Shown here in pieces: positions 1 to 6,145 of a DNA stretch of 6,937 bases (position 1 is the first letter of the stretch; each line of letters starts with the position of its first letter). The stretch is from Methanosarcinales archaeon (GTDB lineage: Archaea; Halobacteriota; Methanosarcinia; DSM-18856; Methermicoccaceae). The notes under the pieces are model-generated. The model searched no databases. It worked only from the letters and a program-made list of their open reading frames with translations, and was not told where the DNA came from. A program made the position numbers and the translations under genes. The DNA is taken from assembly GCA_003661015.1 (NCBI GenBank), contig QMVI01000059.1, positions 1-6,937 on the forward strand, given 5' to 3'.

Positions 1-1062
1 GTATGTTGGAACTTTGGGTGAAGGTACGAGTATTCTGTCCTCTCCTCTGAATGGCTCCTCTCTCCCACCTGAAAAGAAATAGGTAACATGGGCATATTTC
101 TCTGTCTCTGCTATTCTCAACTGTGTGAGACCCATCTTCGATATCCACTCACCAAACGTGTTTTCAAGATTCTGTTTGTCAAATGCAACATTCAAATGAA
201 GGTGTTCATCGTAGCGGGTCATGGCAACGAAGTATGGATGGGCAGTTGTGGGGAACTCTGAAAAGTTTTTGTCAACGAGTGCGTAGGTAAGCTGTCTCGC
301 TCTGTCTGCTCTGAAGTTGAAAAAAATTACCGAATCCTCGTCCTTAATCTTATGAGGGGCTACGAGTGTGGGTTTTACAAACTCGTCTGTCTCTCCTCTT
401 TCATATGCCATCAGCACAGCTTCCACGCCACTCTTGGCACGGTACGGAGCTATGCCATTCACGATTGCATCGTATGCCAGTTTTGTTCTCTCCCACCTCT
501 TGTCTCTGTCCATCGCATAATATCTACCAACCACAGTACCCATTACAGCTCTTCCCACCATTTTGTCTTCGAGTTCAGACACATATTGATGCGCACTTCG
601 GGGGGGTGTATCTCTTCCATCAAGAAACGCATGAACCATTGTACGAACATTGTACATCTCGGCAAGATCAAGCAATGCATAGATATGAGTATGGTAAGAG
701 TGGACACCCCCGGGAGAGACAAGACCCATCAAATGTAGAGTGGAATCGTTCTTCTTCACATTCTCGATGGCAGATAGAAAAGCTTGGTTCTCAAAAAATG
801 AGCCATCCTCTATTGATTTGGATATCCTAACAATATCCTGATAAACAATCCTCCCAGCCCCTATGTTGAGATGCCCCACTTCCGAGTTGCCCATCTGTCC
901 CTCCATGAGACCGACAGCCTCACCACACGCTTTCAATGTGGTGTGGGGATGGGAAGACCAAAACTCGTCGAAGTTAGGGGTGTTGGCAAGTGCTATCGCA
1001 TTCCCTTCCACCTCATCAGAAAGACCAAAGCCATCGAGAATCATCAGAACTACTGGTTTCAT
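1..1062 (-). CDS. gpmI: 2,3-bisphosphoglycerate-independent phosphoglycerate mutase, 3' end missing
   Basis: Interconverts 3- and 2-phosphoglycerate in glycolysis/gluconeogenesis, in the cytoplasm, using two metal ions and a phosphoserine intermediate. I translated the minus strand from ATG at 1062 to the window edge: 354 codons with no stop. Seen: MILDGFG with metal-ligand Asp10; GQMGNSEVGH with the phosphorylated Ser60; GGVHS at 118-122; FLDGRDTPP at 146-154; GRYYAMDRD at 179-187; NFRADRAR at 249-256; EKYAHVTYFFSGG with Lys322. The last visible part, EEPFRGEDRILVPSPKVPTY, is also typical. Family members have about 510 residues, so roughly the last 150 are lost, including the second group of Asp/His metal ligands. 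The gene starts 12 bases after the ribC stop, so it is probably cotranscribed. This is the bacterial-type enzyme; many archaea use the distantly related ApgM instead, but Methanosarcina-type archaea are known to carry this form. Family assignment is very secure. Confidence 0.96.
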   Translation of the reverse strand, partial: MKPVVLMILDGFGLSDEVEGNAIALANTPNFDEFWSSHPHTTLKACGEAVGLMEGQMGNSEVGHLNIGAGRIVYQDIVRISKSIEDGSFFENQAFLSAIENVKKNDSTLHLMGLVSPGGVHSYHTHIYALLDLAEMYNVRTMVHAFLDGRDTPPRSAHQYVSELEDKMVGRAVMGTVVGRYYAMDRDKRWERTKLAYDAIVNGIAPYRAKSGVEAVLMAYERGETDEFVKPTLVAPHKIKDEDSVIFFNFRADRARQLTYALVDKNFSEFPTTAHPYFVAMTRYDEHLHLNVAFDKQNLENTFGEWISKMGLTQLRIAETEKYAHVTYFFSGGREEPFRGEDRILVPSPKVPTY

Positions 1063-1074
1063 CTTACAACCTTC

Positions 1075-1536
1075 TCATTTCAAAGGACCTACATCCTCAA
1101 ACCCCTCTCTCATTCCCTTTCCAGCCTCTCTCTCGAGAGCCCATGGTTTTACCAACATCTTCACCAAATTTTGTGCATGTTCTCTTGTTCGCCTTTCAGC
1201 AAGCCAAGCAAGTTCCTCCTCATTGGATGCTTCATCCTCATGCACGAACACTTCAATGATGTGTGTGTTGGTCATGAGCTGGGCGAGTATTAAACCAATG
1301 GATGCCTCATGAGCACAAGTCTTGTCTATGGGGGCTGACCCAGGCATTCCGAGAGCCATTACGATGTCGCATCCCTTTTCTTCTATCAGCTTCTTGCAAG
1401 CGACTGGTAGGTCTTTAATCCCAGGGACTGTGACTCTCACTATTTCTGCAGAGATATGATTCTTTATCTCCTCAATGGCGACCTTTGCCATATCAAATCT
1501 AGCAAATGTTGTATCTGCAATTCCAATTTTTGACAT
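1075..1536 (-). CDS. ribC: Archaeal riboflavin synthase
   Basis: Dismutates two 6,7-dimethyl-8-ribityllumazines to riboflavin plus 5-amino-6-ribitylaminouracil, the last step of riboflavin synthesis. The archaeal enzyme is unrelated to bacterial RibE and resembles lumazine synthase; it forms pentamers. Seen over 153 residues: an N-terminal GIADTTFARFDMA, then TVPGIKDLPVACKKL, GCDIVMALGMPGSAPIDK, CAHEASIGLILAQLMTN, HIIEVFVHEDEA and a C-terminal GKGMREGFEDVGP, all typical in order and length. I prefer ATG at 1536 because family members begin just before the KxGI strand; an in-frame GTG at 1545 would add three residues. Neither start has a clear Shine-Dalgarno sequence, and both sit directly after the T-run of a hairpin at the mer stop. 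Expression may therefore depend on readthrough from mer or on its own weak promoter. The stop is TGA. Confidence 0.96.
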   Translation of the reverse strand: MSKIGIADTTFARFDMAKVAIEEIKNHISAEIVRVTVPGIKDLPVACKKLIEEKGCDIVMALGMPGSAPIDKTCAHEASIGLILAQLMTNTHIIEVFVHEDEASNEEELAWLAERRTREHAQNLVKMLVKPWALEREAGKGMREGFEDVGPLK

Positions 1537-1545
1537 GAGAATCAC

Positions 1546-1579
1546 AAAAAATAAAAGCCAAGCAAGTTACTGCTTGGCT
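1546..1579 (-). terminator. Hairpin plus T-run at the mer stop codon
   Basis: On the minus strand a perfect 9-bp stem (AGCCAAGCA / TGCTTGGCT; arms at plus positions 1571-1579 and 1556-1564) encloses a 6-base loop, GTAACT, followed at once by TTTTATTTTTT. The loop contains the TAA stop of mer, and the ribC start follows the T-run with no gap. T-runs alone can terminate archaeal RNA polymerase, so this is a plausible terminator or attenuator limiting ribC-gpmI transcription relative to mer. It could instead act as an RNA-processing or 3'-end stability element. The structure is read from sequence; its function is inferred. Confidence 0.65.
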
Positions 1580-2547
1580 ATTATCTCCTTTCCTATCAGT
1601 TTTATGGACCTCTCCTTGTTTGGACCGATTGGCGAGCCCGCAATGAGCTGTGTCACACCAATCTCTTTGAGCTCGTTTATTCTCTGCATGCAGTCTTCTG
1701 GCGTTCCATACACCGAGAAGGCATCCATCATCTCATCTGTCACTGCACCCATCAGCCCACCGAAGTCTCCCTTTGCTATGAGAGATGCGATGTTCTCTGC
1801 ATCACTCTTTGCTATTCCATGTCTCTCAAGCACAGCATCTGGAGAACCAGCGACAATGAAGGCAACCACTATCTTCGCCTCGTTCTTTGCCTTCTCTGCG
1901 TTCTTGTCGATCGAGAATGATGTGTATGCACCCACGTCAATCTCGTCCATCGACCTACCGGCTTTTGAAGCCCCCTTCTCAATCTGCTTCACCGCCACTT
2001 CGAAGTCCTTTGGATGGGAAGCGTTTATCAACACACCGTCTGCAATCTCTCCAGCAAGCTCAAGCATCTTCGGTCCCTGAGCACCCAAGTATATCGGAAT
2101 GTTGCCAGATTTGAAGGCAAGCTTCGCGCCCTTGAAAGATACGAGACCTTCGGTTGTCACCTTCTTCCCAGCGAAAAATTCTCTCAGAGCTGCAACAGCC
2201 TCTTTCACAGTGGTCAATGGCTTCTCCCAAGAGATTCCCATGGCATCGAACGTTGCTTTGTCTCCAGGTCCGATTCCGAGCACAGCCCTTCCACCAGATA
2301 GTTCGTTGATTGATGCTATCGAAGATGCTGTGATGGAAACGTTTCGTGTGTATGGGTTGGTGACACCTGTTCCCAGCAATATTCTGTTCGTGGATAGAGC
2401 AAGTACAGTCAGTGTTGAATATACGTCTCTGTTGTTGTAGTGGTCTGTTATCCATACGTTTGAAAAGCCGTTGTCCTCTGCCAACTTCGTATAATACGCC
2501 AACTTCATTACAGGCTCATTCGGTACAAATTCTATTCCATACTTCAT
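1567..2547 (-). CDS. mer: F420-dependent 5,10-methylene-tetrahydromethanopterin reductase
   Basis: Reversibly reduces methylene-H4MPT (or H4SPT) to the methyl form with reduced F420, a central C1 step of methanogenesis and of reverse methanogenesis. It is a soluble TIM-barrel enzyme of the bacterial-luciferase-like superfamily. The 326 residues match the family length. Seen: N-terminal YGIEFVPNEP; VWITDHYNNRDVY at 31-43; LLGTGVTNPYTRN at 57-69, where the family has a non-prolyl cis peptide; GGRAVLGIGPGDKATFDAMG at 85-104; PIYLGAQGPKMLELAGEIAD at 151-170, followed by GVLINA; and YGTPEDC at 280-286. The ATG start is preceded by AGAGGG at 7 bases and by a TATA-like box. The stop TAA lies inside the loop of the terminator-like hairpin. 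ribC and gpmI follow on the same strand. Mer is absent from Methanomassiliicoccales and is generally reported missing in ANME-1, which argues against those hosts. Confidence 0.97.
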   Translation of the reverse strand: MKYGIEFVPNEPVMKLAYYTKLAEDNGFSNVWITDHYNNRDVYSTLTVLALSTNRILLGTGVTNPYTRNVSITASSIASINELSGGRAVLGIGPGDKATFDAMGISWEKPLTTVKEAVAALREFFAGKKVTTEGLVSFKGAKLAFKSGNIPIYLGAQGPKMLELAGEIADGVLINASHPKDFEVAVKQIEKGASKAGRSMDEIDVGAYTSFSIDKNAEKAKNEAKIVVAFIVAGSPDAVLERHGIAKSDAENIASLIAKGDFGGLMGAVTDEMMDAFSVYGTPEDCMQRINELKEIGVTQLIAGSPIGPNKERSIKLIGKEIIAKQ

Positions 2548-2554
2548 AAGTCAT

Positions 2555-2560
2555 CCCTCT
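2555..2560 (-). promoter_or_regulatory. Ribosome binding site of mer
   Basis: AGAGGG on the minus strand, 7 bases before the mer ATG, fits an archaeal Shine-Dalgarno site and confirms the start at 2547. Confidence 0.6.
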
Positions 2561-2579
2561 CAAAAGTACAAGATTATTC

Positions 2580-2587
2580 ATTAAATA
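2580..2587 (-). promoter_or_regulatory. Candidate TATA box for mer
   Basis: TATTTAAT on the minus strand, preceded by the A-rich CAAAACC (a possible BRE), starts 40 bases before the mer ATG. Archaeal initiation about 25 bases downstream would give a leader of roughly 13 bases that still includes AGAGGG. The gap to the upstream DUF151 gene is only 72 bases and shows no minus-strand T-run, so readthrough from that gene is also possible. Confidence 0.5.
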
Positions 2588-2619
2588 GGTTTTGGGATTT
2601 CCCTCGTGTTTTTTCCTTG

Positions 2620-3042
2620 TTATTCTATTGGCACAGCAGCCTTCTCCAACACTTCCTCACTAACGTATATAGGGGCATCACATCTAACAGCGAGTGCAAT
2701 ACAATCACTTGGGCGGGCATCAGTACATACTTCTCTTCTCCTCCCCTCCACATACATCTCTACATACAAACGAGCGTAGAACACACTGTTCGTTATTTGG
2801 TCTATTACCACTTTGTCTATTGCACCACCCATCTCATTTATCATGGTTAGCATGAGGTCATGTGTTAGAGGTCTTGGAGGCTCAATTCCTTCGAGTGCAA
2901 GAGAAATGGAATGAGCCTGAGCCTCGTCTATGAATATTGGGAGAACCATGTCCTTGTATCTTTCCTCATCTGTGACGAGTGCAACAAAGGGTCCCCCATC
3001 AGACATGAAGATGCCCTTCACGACCATCTGAATCTCTTTCAT
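2620..3042 (-). CDS. DUF151 / bifunctional nuclease family protein
   Basis: A 140-residue protein of the DUF151 (BFN) family. Some members have reported nuclease activity, but the role of archaeal members is not established. Seen: VVKGIFMSDGGPFVAL at 7-22; VLPIFIDEAQAHSISLAL at 33-50; the hallmark PPRPLTHDLM at 55-64; FYARLYVEM at 88-96; DARPSDCIALAVRCDAPIYV at 108-127; then EEVLEKA. I start at ATG 3042 because the family begins just before the VKG strand. Two further in-frame ATGs at 3069 and 3066 would add nine or eight residues (MMFGFEFHL) and, if transcription starts close by, could be leaderless starts. No start has a good Shine-Dalgarno site. The frame stays open far upstream, but that part is antisense to the ferredoxin and oxidoreductase genes and is not homologous. 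The gene diverges from the ferredoxin gene. The stop is TAA. Confidence 0.9.
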   Translation of the reverse strand: MKEIQMVVKGIFMSDGGPFVALVTDEERYKDMVLPIFIDEAQAHSISLALEGIEPPRPLTHDLMLTMINEMGGAIDKVVIDQITNSVFYARLYVEMYVEGRRREVCTDARPSDCIALAVRCDAPIYVSEEVLEKAAVPIE

Positions 3043-3069
3043 CAAATGGAATTCGAACCCAAACATCAT

Positions 3070-3082
3070 AAACCTTTGGTTT
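3070..3082. promoter_or_regulatory. Inverted repeat in the divergent promoter gap
   Basis: AAACC-TTT-GGTTT is a perfect 5-bp inverted repeat. It lies in the very short gap between the DUF151 start region and the ferredoxin start at 3094, where both promoters must overlap. It could be a repressor operator, but it is short and could be chance. Confidence 0.25.
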
Positions 3083-3084
3083 GA

Positions 3085-3092
3085 CTTAATAT
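3085..3092 (-). promoter_or_regulatory. Weak candidate TATA box for the DUF151 gene
   Basis: ATATTAAG on the minus strand, about 16 bases before ATG 3069 and 43 before ATG 3042. Typical archaeal spacing would put the transcript start near the 3066 ATG. This gives either a leaderless start there or a leader of about 20 bases to 3042. The match to consensus is modest. Confidence 0.25.
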
Positions 3093-3093
3093 C

Positions 3094-3249
3094 ATGAAGT
3101 GTGTGGGATGTGGTGAGTGTGTGAGTGTGTGTCCTGTGGATGCCATAGAGGTGTGTGTTGTTGCGAAAATTGGAGACAAATGTATAGGGTGCGGTAGGTG
3201 TGTGATGTACTGTCCTGTAGATGCAATATACGTGGAGGGAGGAGATTGA
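3094..3249 (+). CDS. Small 2[4Fe-4S] ferredoxin
   Basis: A 51-residue protein consisting almost only of two cluster-binding motifs: C3-x2-C6-x2-C9-x3-C13-P and C30-x2-C33-x2-C36-x3-C40-P, each followed by VDAI. The halves are internal duplicates, as in clostridial-type ferredoxins. Such proteins carry low-potential electrons in the cytoplasm. An extra cysteine, C21, lies between the motifs. ATG at 3094 sits three residues before the first ligand, so the start cannot be later; no clear Shine-Dalgarno site precedes it, and a leaderless transcript is possible. The stop TGA overlaps the TTG start of the FAD oxidoreductase (TTGA), so the two proteins are translationally coupled and the ferredoxin is probably its electron partner. 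The GTGTG-rich DNA at the start comes from Cys, Val and Gly codons. Confidence 0.93.
   Translation: MKCVGCGECVSVCPVDAIEVCVVAKIGDKCIGCGRCVMYCPVDAIYVEGGD
3234..3238 (+). promoter_or_regulatory. Shine-Dalgarno site setting the TTG start of the oxidoreductase
   Basis: GGAGG inside the last ferredoxin codons, 7 bases before TTG 3246. It is one of the strongest ribosome sites in the window. It supports the unusual TTG start rather than the longer upstream frame, whose first residues (MCDVLSCRCN...) are out-of-frame ferredoxin sequence. Confidence 0.7.
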
Positions 3250-4448
3250 AGGTTGTTTGTATAGGTGCAGGAATTGGCTCCCTCCTAACAGGAGCCCTCC
3301 TCGCAAAAGATGGGTTCTCCGTCGAAGTATTCGAGAAACTTCCAAGAATCGGTGGGAGATTCTACAATCTTCCATACAAGGGATACACTCTCTCAACCGG
3401 AGCTCTCCATCTGCTTCCCCATGGTGATAGTGGCCCGATGGGAAGGATGCTAAAGAAAGCAGGGGTTCAGTTTGAAGTTGTGAGAGGAGAACCACCAGCC
3501 CTCCTCAGATATGGAAAGTCATACTGTCCATTTGAGAATTTCTATTCACTGCTTCCCATATGGGACAGAATAAAGATAGGTATGATTTCTCTGCTCTCAA
3601 GAGTTTATACGCCAGATGTCTCATTAAAGGACTGGTTTTATCCATATATAAAGAACGAGCTTGTCTGTGGCATTGCAGACAGTTTCTGTGGATGGTCGTT
3701 CTCTCTCATGTCCTCAGAGGTTCCAGCAAGACATGTCGTGAAGATTCTCCACAATATCCCAAAGTACGGGATGCCGGGTGTTGTGATGGGTGGATGCAGT
3801 TCAATATGTGATGGACTTGCGTCTGTAATAGAATCAGAAGGAGGAAGCATTCATACATGCAGTGAGGTGAAGAGGATATTGGTGAAAAACAGGGAAGTGT
3901 GCGGAGTACTCGTTGGCAATAACAAAGTAGAGGCAGACATAGTTGTGAGCAACATAGGACATGATGCAACAGTAAAACTCTTGGATGGACAAATGGAATG
4001 TGCAACAGAAATGAAACCCTCGGAAGGGATAAAATTTTGTATCAGTCCCACCCGCACCCTCACTGATTCTCCATCCATTGTCTTCACACCACATATGAGA
4101 GTTGTGTGTGGTCTTGTGGATGTTAGTTTAGCTGACCCCTCATTTGCTCCAGAGGGAAAGTCCCTCATAATGGCTCACGGCGTCCCACACTCACCAAATC
4201 TTTAGGATGATGTGAGGGCGGGACTGAAGGACTTGAAAGATGTGGTGGGAGAATACGAACTTTTAATGGTGCAGTGCTATAGAGACTCTTGGCCTGTGAA
4301 TAGAGTGCGTGCTGGATACGACCCTGCACCCACTACACCCATAAAGAATCTGTATGTGGTGGGGGATGGAGCGAAGGGAGATGAAATAGAGGTAGAGGGA
4401 ATTGCCCTTGGGGTGGGTGATGTTGTTTCCAGAGTTATGGTTAAATAG
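3246..4448 (+). CDS. CrtI-like FAD-dependent oxidoreductase with an in-frame TAG (candidate pyrrolysine protein)
   Basis: A 400-codon gene of the phytoene desaturase/CrtI-like flavoprotein family; the substrate is unknown, perhaps an isoprenoid. Seen: an N-terminal dinucleotide fold, VVCIGAGIGSL (residues 3-13), with Ser12 where the third glycine is usual; acidic E30 in EVFEK for the adenine ribose; PRIGGRF at 33-39; STGALHLLPHG; IVVSNIGHDATVKLL; and near the end NLYVVGDGAKGDEIEVEGIALG (about 369-388), the C-terminal FAD-contact motif of this family. An in-frame TAG is codon 320 (4203-4205). The same frame continues with DDVRAGLKDLKDVVGEYELL, so the gene reads through without a shift. Termination at the TAG would remove the last 80 residues, including the FAD motif. 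I infer UAG decoding, probably as pyrrolysine; a nonsense mutation is the alternative. The terminal stop is also TAG, backed by TGA at 4452-4454. TTG 3246 overlaps the ferredoxin stop and has a strong ribosome site. Confidence 0.85.
4203..4205 (+). other. In-frame TAG, candidate pyrrolysine codon
   Basis: TAG at codon 320 of the CrtI-like gene, between HSPNL and DDVRAGLKDL. The downstream frame is the correct one and holds conserved family sequence to its end. No tRNA-Pyl gene lies in this window, so decoding is inferred from context and from the second example in thiI. Confidence 0.7.
4441..4448 (+). promoter_or_regulatory. Candidate TATA box for the rpa operon
   Basis: TTAAATAG, at the very end of the oxidoreductase gene, is TATA-like. 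Its 5' edge is 29 bases before GTG 4470 and 38 before ATG 4479. Transcription would then start close to 4470, giving a very short leader without a clear Shine-Dalgarno site. It shares the terminal TAG of the upstream gene. Confidence 0.4.
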
Positions 4449-4454
4449 ATATGA
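4446..4454 (+). other. Terminal TAG followed by backup TGA
   Basis: The oxidoreductase frame ends AAA-TAG-ATA-TGA. If UAG is sense in this organism, the protein gains two residues (X and Ile) and stops at TGA 4452-4454; otherwise it stops at the TAG. Close backup stops after TAG are expected where UAG is ambiguous. Confidence 0.6.
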
Positions 4455-4478
4455 ATCAGATATGGGTTAGTGAGTTTG

Positions 4479-5402
4479 ATGAGAGAAGTTGCCGAAGAGA
4501 TAAAGGAGGAGTTCAGCAAGGCTGGAGTGGATATTCCTGTTGATGAGATAGAAGAAAAGCTCAGAATTCTTGTTGATAAGTATTATGTTCCGTTGGATGA
4601 AGCAAAAAGGAGTGTTGCAAATTCTCTTGCCAAGAAATATGGAGTCGCAAAAGTCGTGGGTGTGAGTGAGACGCTTGAGAAGATAGCAGATATAGATGCA
4701 CCAAAGAAATGGGTGAATCTCAAAGGAAAGGTTGTGCAGATATGGAAAAGTGAGAGTGATGTGATATCACAGGTCGGGCTGATAGGCGATGAGTCTGGAT
4801 TTGTGAGGTTCGTGAAATGGAAGAGTGCGGATTTGCCTGATCTTGAAGAGGAAAAGTGTTATCTCTTGAAGAATGTGGTTACGGACTACTGGCAGGGACA
4901 GTACAGTATAAAGCTCAACAGAAATTCGGAGATAATACCTCTTGAAGAAGATATAGAAGTTGCTTCACAGGAGGTTGTGAAGGAAGGGGCGATAGTCTCT
5001 GTACAGCAGGGTTCTGGTCTCATAAAAAGATGTCCGATGTGCAAGAGGGTGATTGTAAAAGGAATTTGCAACGAACACGGGAAGGTGGAAGGTGTGTATG
5101 ACCTTAGGATAAAGGCTGTGATAGATGATGGCAAGAGTCCACAGGACATATTATTCAACAAGGAGATAACAGAAGAACTAACAGGAATCTCCATAGAACA
5201 GGCAAAGGAGTGGGTGAGGGAGTATCTTGACCCTTCAGTCGTCCAGAGTGAGATAGCAAAGAAGATACTTGGAAGGTACTTTGTTGTGAAGGGGAGCATA
5301 GTTGGGCAGTATCTTCTCGTTGAGAGCTTTGAGCGGTTGGGGGGTGTGAAAGAGGAGGATGTTCGGGAAGCACTCCAAAAAGCAGAGGAGATGTTATCAT
5401 GA
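4479..5402 (+). CDS. rpa: Replication protein A (single-stranded DNA-binding protein) with zinc finger
   Basis: Archaeal RPA homologue that coats single-stranded DNA in replication, recombination and repair. Residues are numbered from GTG 4470 (310 residues); the preferred ATG 4479 removes three. Seen: a helical, charged N-terminal region (1-75); an OB-fold at about 80-160 containing WVNLKGKVVQIW, GLIGDESGFVRFVKW and YSIKLN; and a second OB-like region from 173 split by a zinc finger, C188-x2-C191-x8-C200-x2-H203, then VYDLRIKAVIDDG and FVVKGSIVGQYLLVESFE. A helical tail ends the protein. This two-OB plus zinc-finger layout matches euryarchaeal RPA2/RPA3-type proteins. I prefer ATG 4479 because MREVAEEIKEEF is a natural N-terminus, but GTG 4470 is possible if the mRNA is nearly leaderless. 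The stop TGA overlaps the next gene's ATG (ATGA), so the two are coupled. Confidence 0.9.
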   Translation: MREVAEEIKEEFSKAGVDIPVDEIEEKLRILVDKYYVPLDEAKRSVANSLAKKYGVAKVVGVSETLEKIADIDAPKKWVNLKGKVVQIWKSESDVISQVGLIGDESGFVRFVKWKSADLPDLEEEKCYLLKNVVTDYWQGQYSIKLNRNSEIIPLEEDIEVASQEVVKEGAIVSVQQGSGLIKRCPMCKRVIVKGICNEHGKVEGVYDLRIKAVIDDGKSPQDILFNKEITEELTGISIEQAKEWVREYLDPSVVQSEIAKKILGRYFVVKGSIVGQYLLVESFERLGGVKEEDVREALQKAEEMLS

Positions 5403-6136
5403 GAGAGGTCGCCCAGAGAGTGTTTGCAAAGGAATTTGAGGACTCCAACCTGAGCTATAAAAAAGGAGATGAAAAATACTCTCCGAACTACGTGCTTACC
5501 CCAACAGGGGCTGAGTGCAACCGGTTGTTCATAGTGGGGACACTCACTGAGAAAGAGGATATAGGAGTGGAGGTTGAGTATTGGCGTGGGAGGATTGTTG
5601 ACCCTACGGGAGTTTTCCAAATATATGCCGGACAGTACCAGCCAGATGCCATGAGGTCTCTCACTGAGATAGAACCACCAACATTCGTTGCTGTTGCTGG
5701 AAAGGTGAGCGTATTCACACTTGAGGAGGGCGATGTAAGAACATCCATCAGACCAGAGTTTGTTGTTGAGGTTGAGGAAGATGTTAGGGACAGATGGGTT
5801 CTGGAGACCGCAAATATAACGCTTGAAAGACTGAGAGCACTGAACGAAAAATCAACTGAAAGTGCGAAGATGGCACTGGAACATTATGATACAGATGTGG
5901 TGTATTATGCAAAGATAGTTCGTGATGCATTATTGACACTCAGACATGAAAAGCGTGAAATTACCAAAGAAAGCAAAGAAGTAATTGAAGAATGGTGGGA
6001 CGAGGAGGACATAGAGGAGTTGGAGATAGAAGAAAAGGAAGAACCAGAAGGAAAGAAAGGTAAGCGAGATAAAGGTGAAGAAGAGACCGGACTTGACCTC
6101 TGGGAGGACTTTACAGAAGACTACTTTGATGTGTGA
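5399..6136 (+). CDS. RPA-associated protein (COG3390 type)
   Basis: A 245-residue protein of the RPA-associated family that in haloarchaea and methanogens is encoded directly after an RPA gene and works with it in DNA repair. Seen: N-terminal VAQRVFAKEFEDS; an OB-fold at about 40-125 with CNRLFIVGTLTEKED, YWRGRIVDPTGVFQIYAGQY, FVAVAGKVSVF and RPEFVVEV; a helical region at 133-185 with WVLETANITLERLRAL and HYDTDVVYYAKIVRDALLTL; then a very acidic Glu/Lys-rich linker at 198-230 ending in LDLWEDFTEDYFDV. The acidic tail is probably disordered and may bind the partner or mimic DNA; that is inference. The ATG overlaps the rpa stop (ATGA), and GAGGAG lies 8 bases upstream inside rpa. The stop is TGA. 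Confidence 0.88.
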   Translation: MREVAQRVFAKEFEDSNLSYKKGDEKYSPNYVLTPTGAECNRLFIVGTLTEKEDIGVEVEYWRGRIVDPTGVFQIYAGQYQPDAMRSLTEIEPPTFVAVAGKVSVFTLEEGDVRTSIRPEFVVEVEEDVRDRWVLETANITLERLRALNEKSTESAKMALEHYDTDVVYYAKIVRDALLTLRHEKREITKESKEVIEEWWDEEDIEELEIEEKEEPEGKKGKRDKGEEETGLDLWEDFTEDYFDV

Positions 6137-6140
6137 GGTG
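6136..6140 (+). promoter_or_regulatory. Ribosome binding site of the 74-residue gene
   Basis: AGGTG, beginning at the last base of the preceding stop codon, five bases before ATG 6146. It matches the archaeal anti-Shine-Dalgarno complement and supports the small ORF as a translated third gene of the operon. Confidence 0.6.
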
Positions 6141-6145
6141 GTTGG

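Noticed and set aside
352..1312. Several plus-strand open frames at the left end
   Set aside because: They are shadows of gpmI and ribC, whose minus-strand translation is continuous and fully homologous.
1475..2080. A 201-residue plus-strand open frame
   Set aside because: Antisense shadow of mer and ribC, which have strong family matches.
3099..3135. GTGTG-rich simple repeat
   Set aside because: Explained by Cys, Val and Gly codons of the ferredoxin cluster motif.
3198..3245. An upstream ATG start for the oxidoreductase
   Set aside because: Those codons are ferredoxin sequence in another frame. TTG 3246 has a strong ribosome site and begins exactly at the FAD fold.
3043..3495. A long minus-strand N-terminal extension of the DUF151 protein
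   Set aside because: It is antisense to the ferredoxin and the start of the oxidoreductase, is of odd composition, and is outside the family's usual length. The homologous part begins near 3042.
4203..4205. Selenocysteine or frameshifting as the reason for the interrupted frame
   Set aside because: Selenocysteine uses TGA, not TAG, and the frame does not change across the site, so a frameshift is not needed.
4212..4448. A separate small gene starting with GTG
   Set aside because: It is in the same frame as the oxidoreductase, just past the TAG, and encodes that family's C-terminal FAD motif.
4886..5620. A 244-residue minus-strand open frame
   Set aside because: Antisense shadow of rpa and the RPA-associated gene; Ser/Pro/Leu-rich with no recognisable domain.
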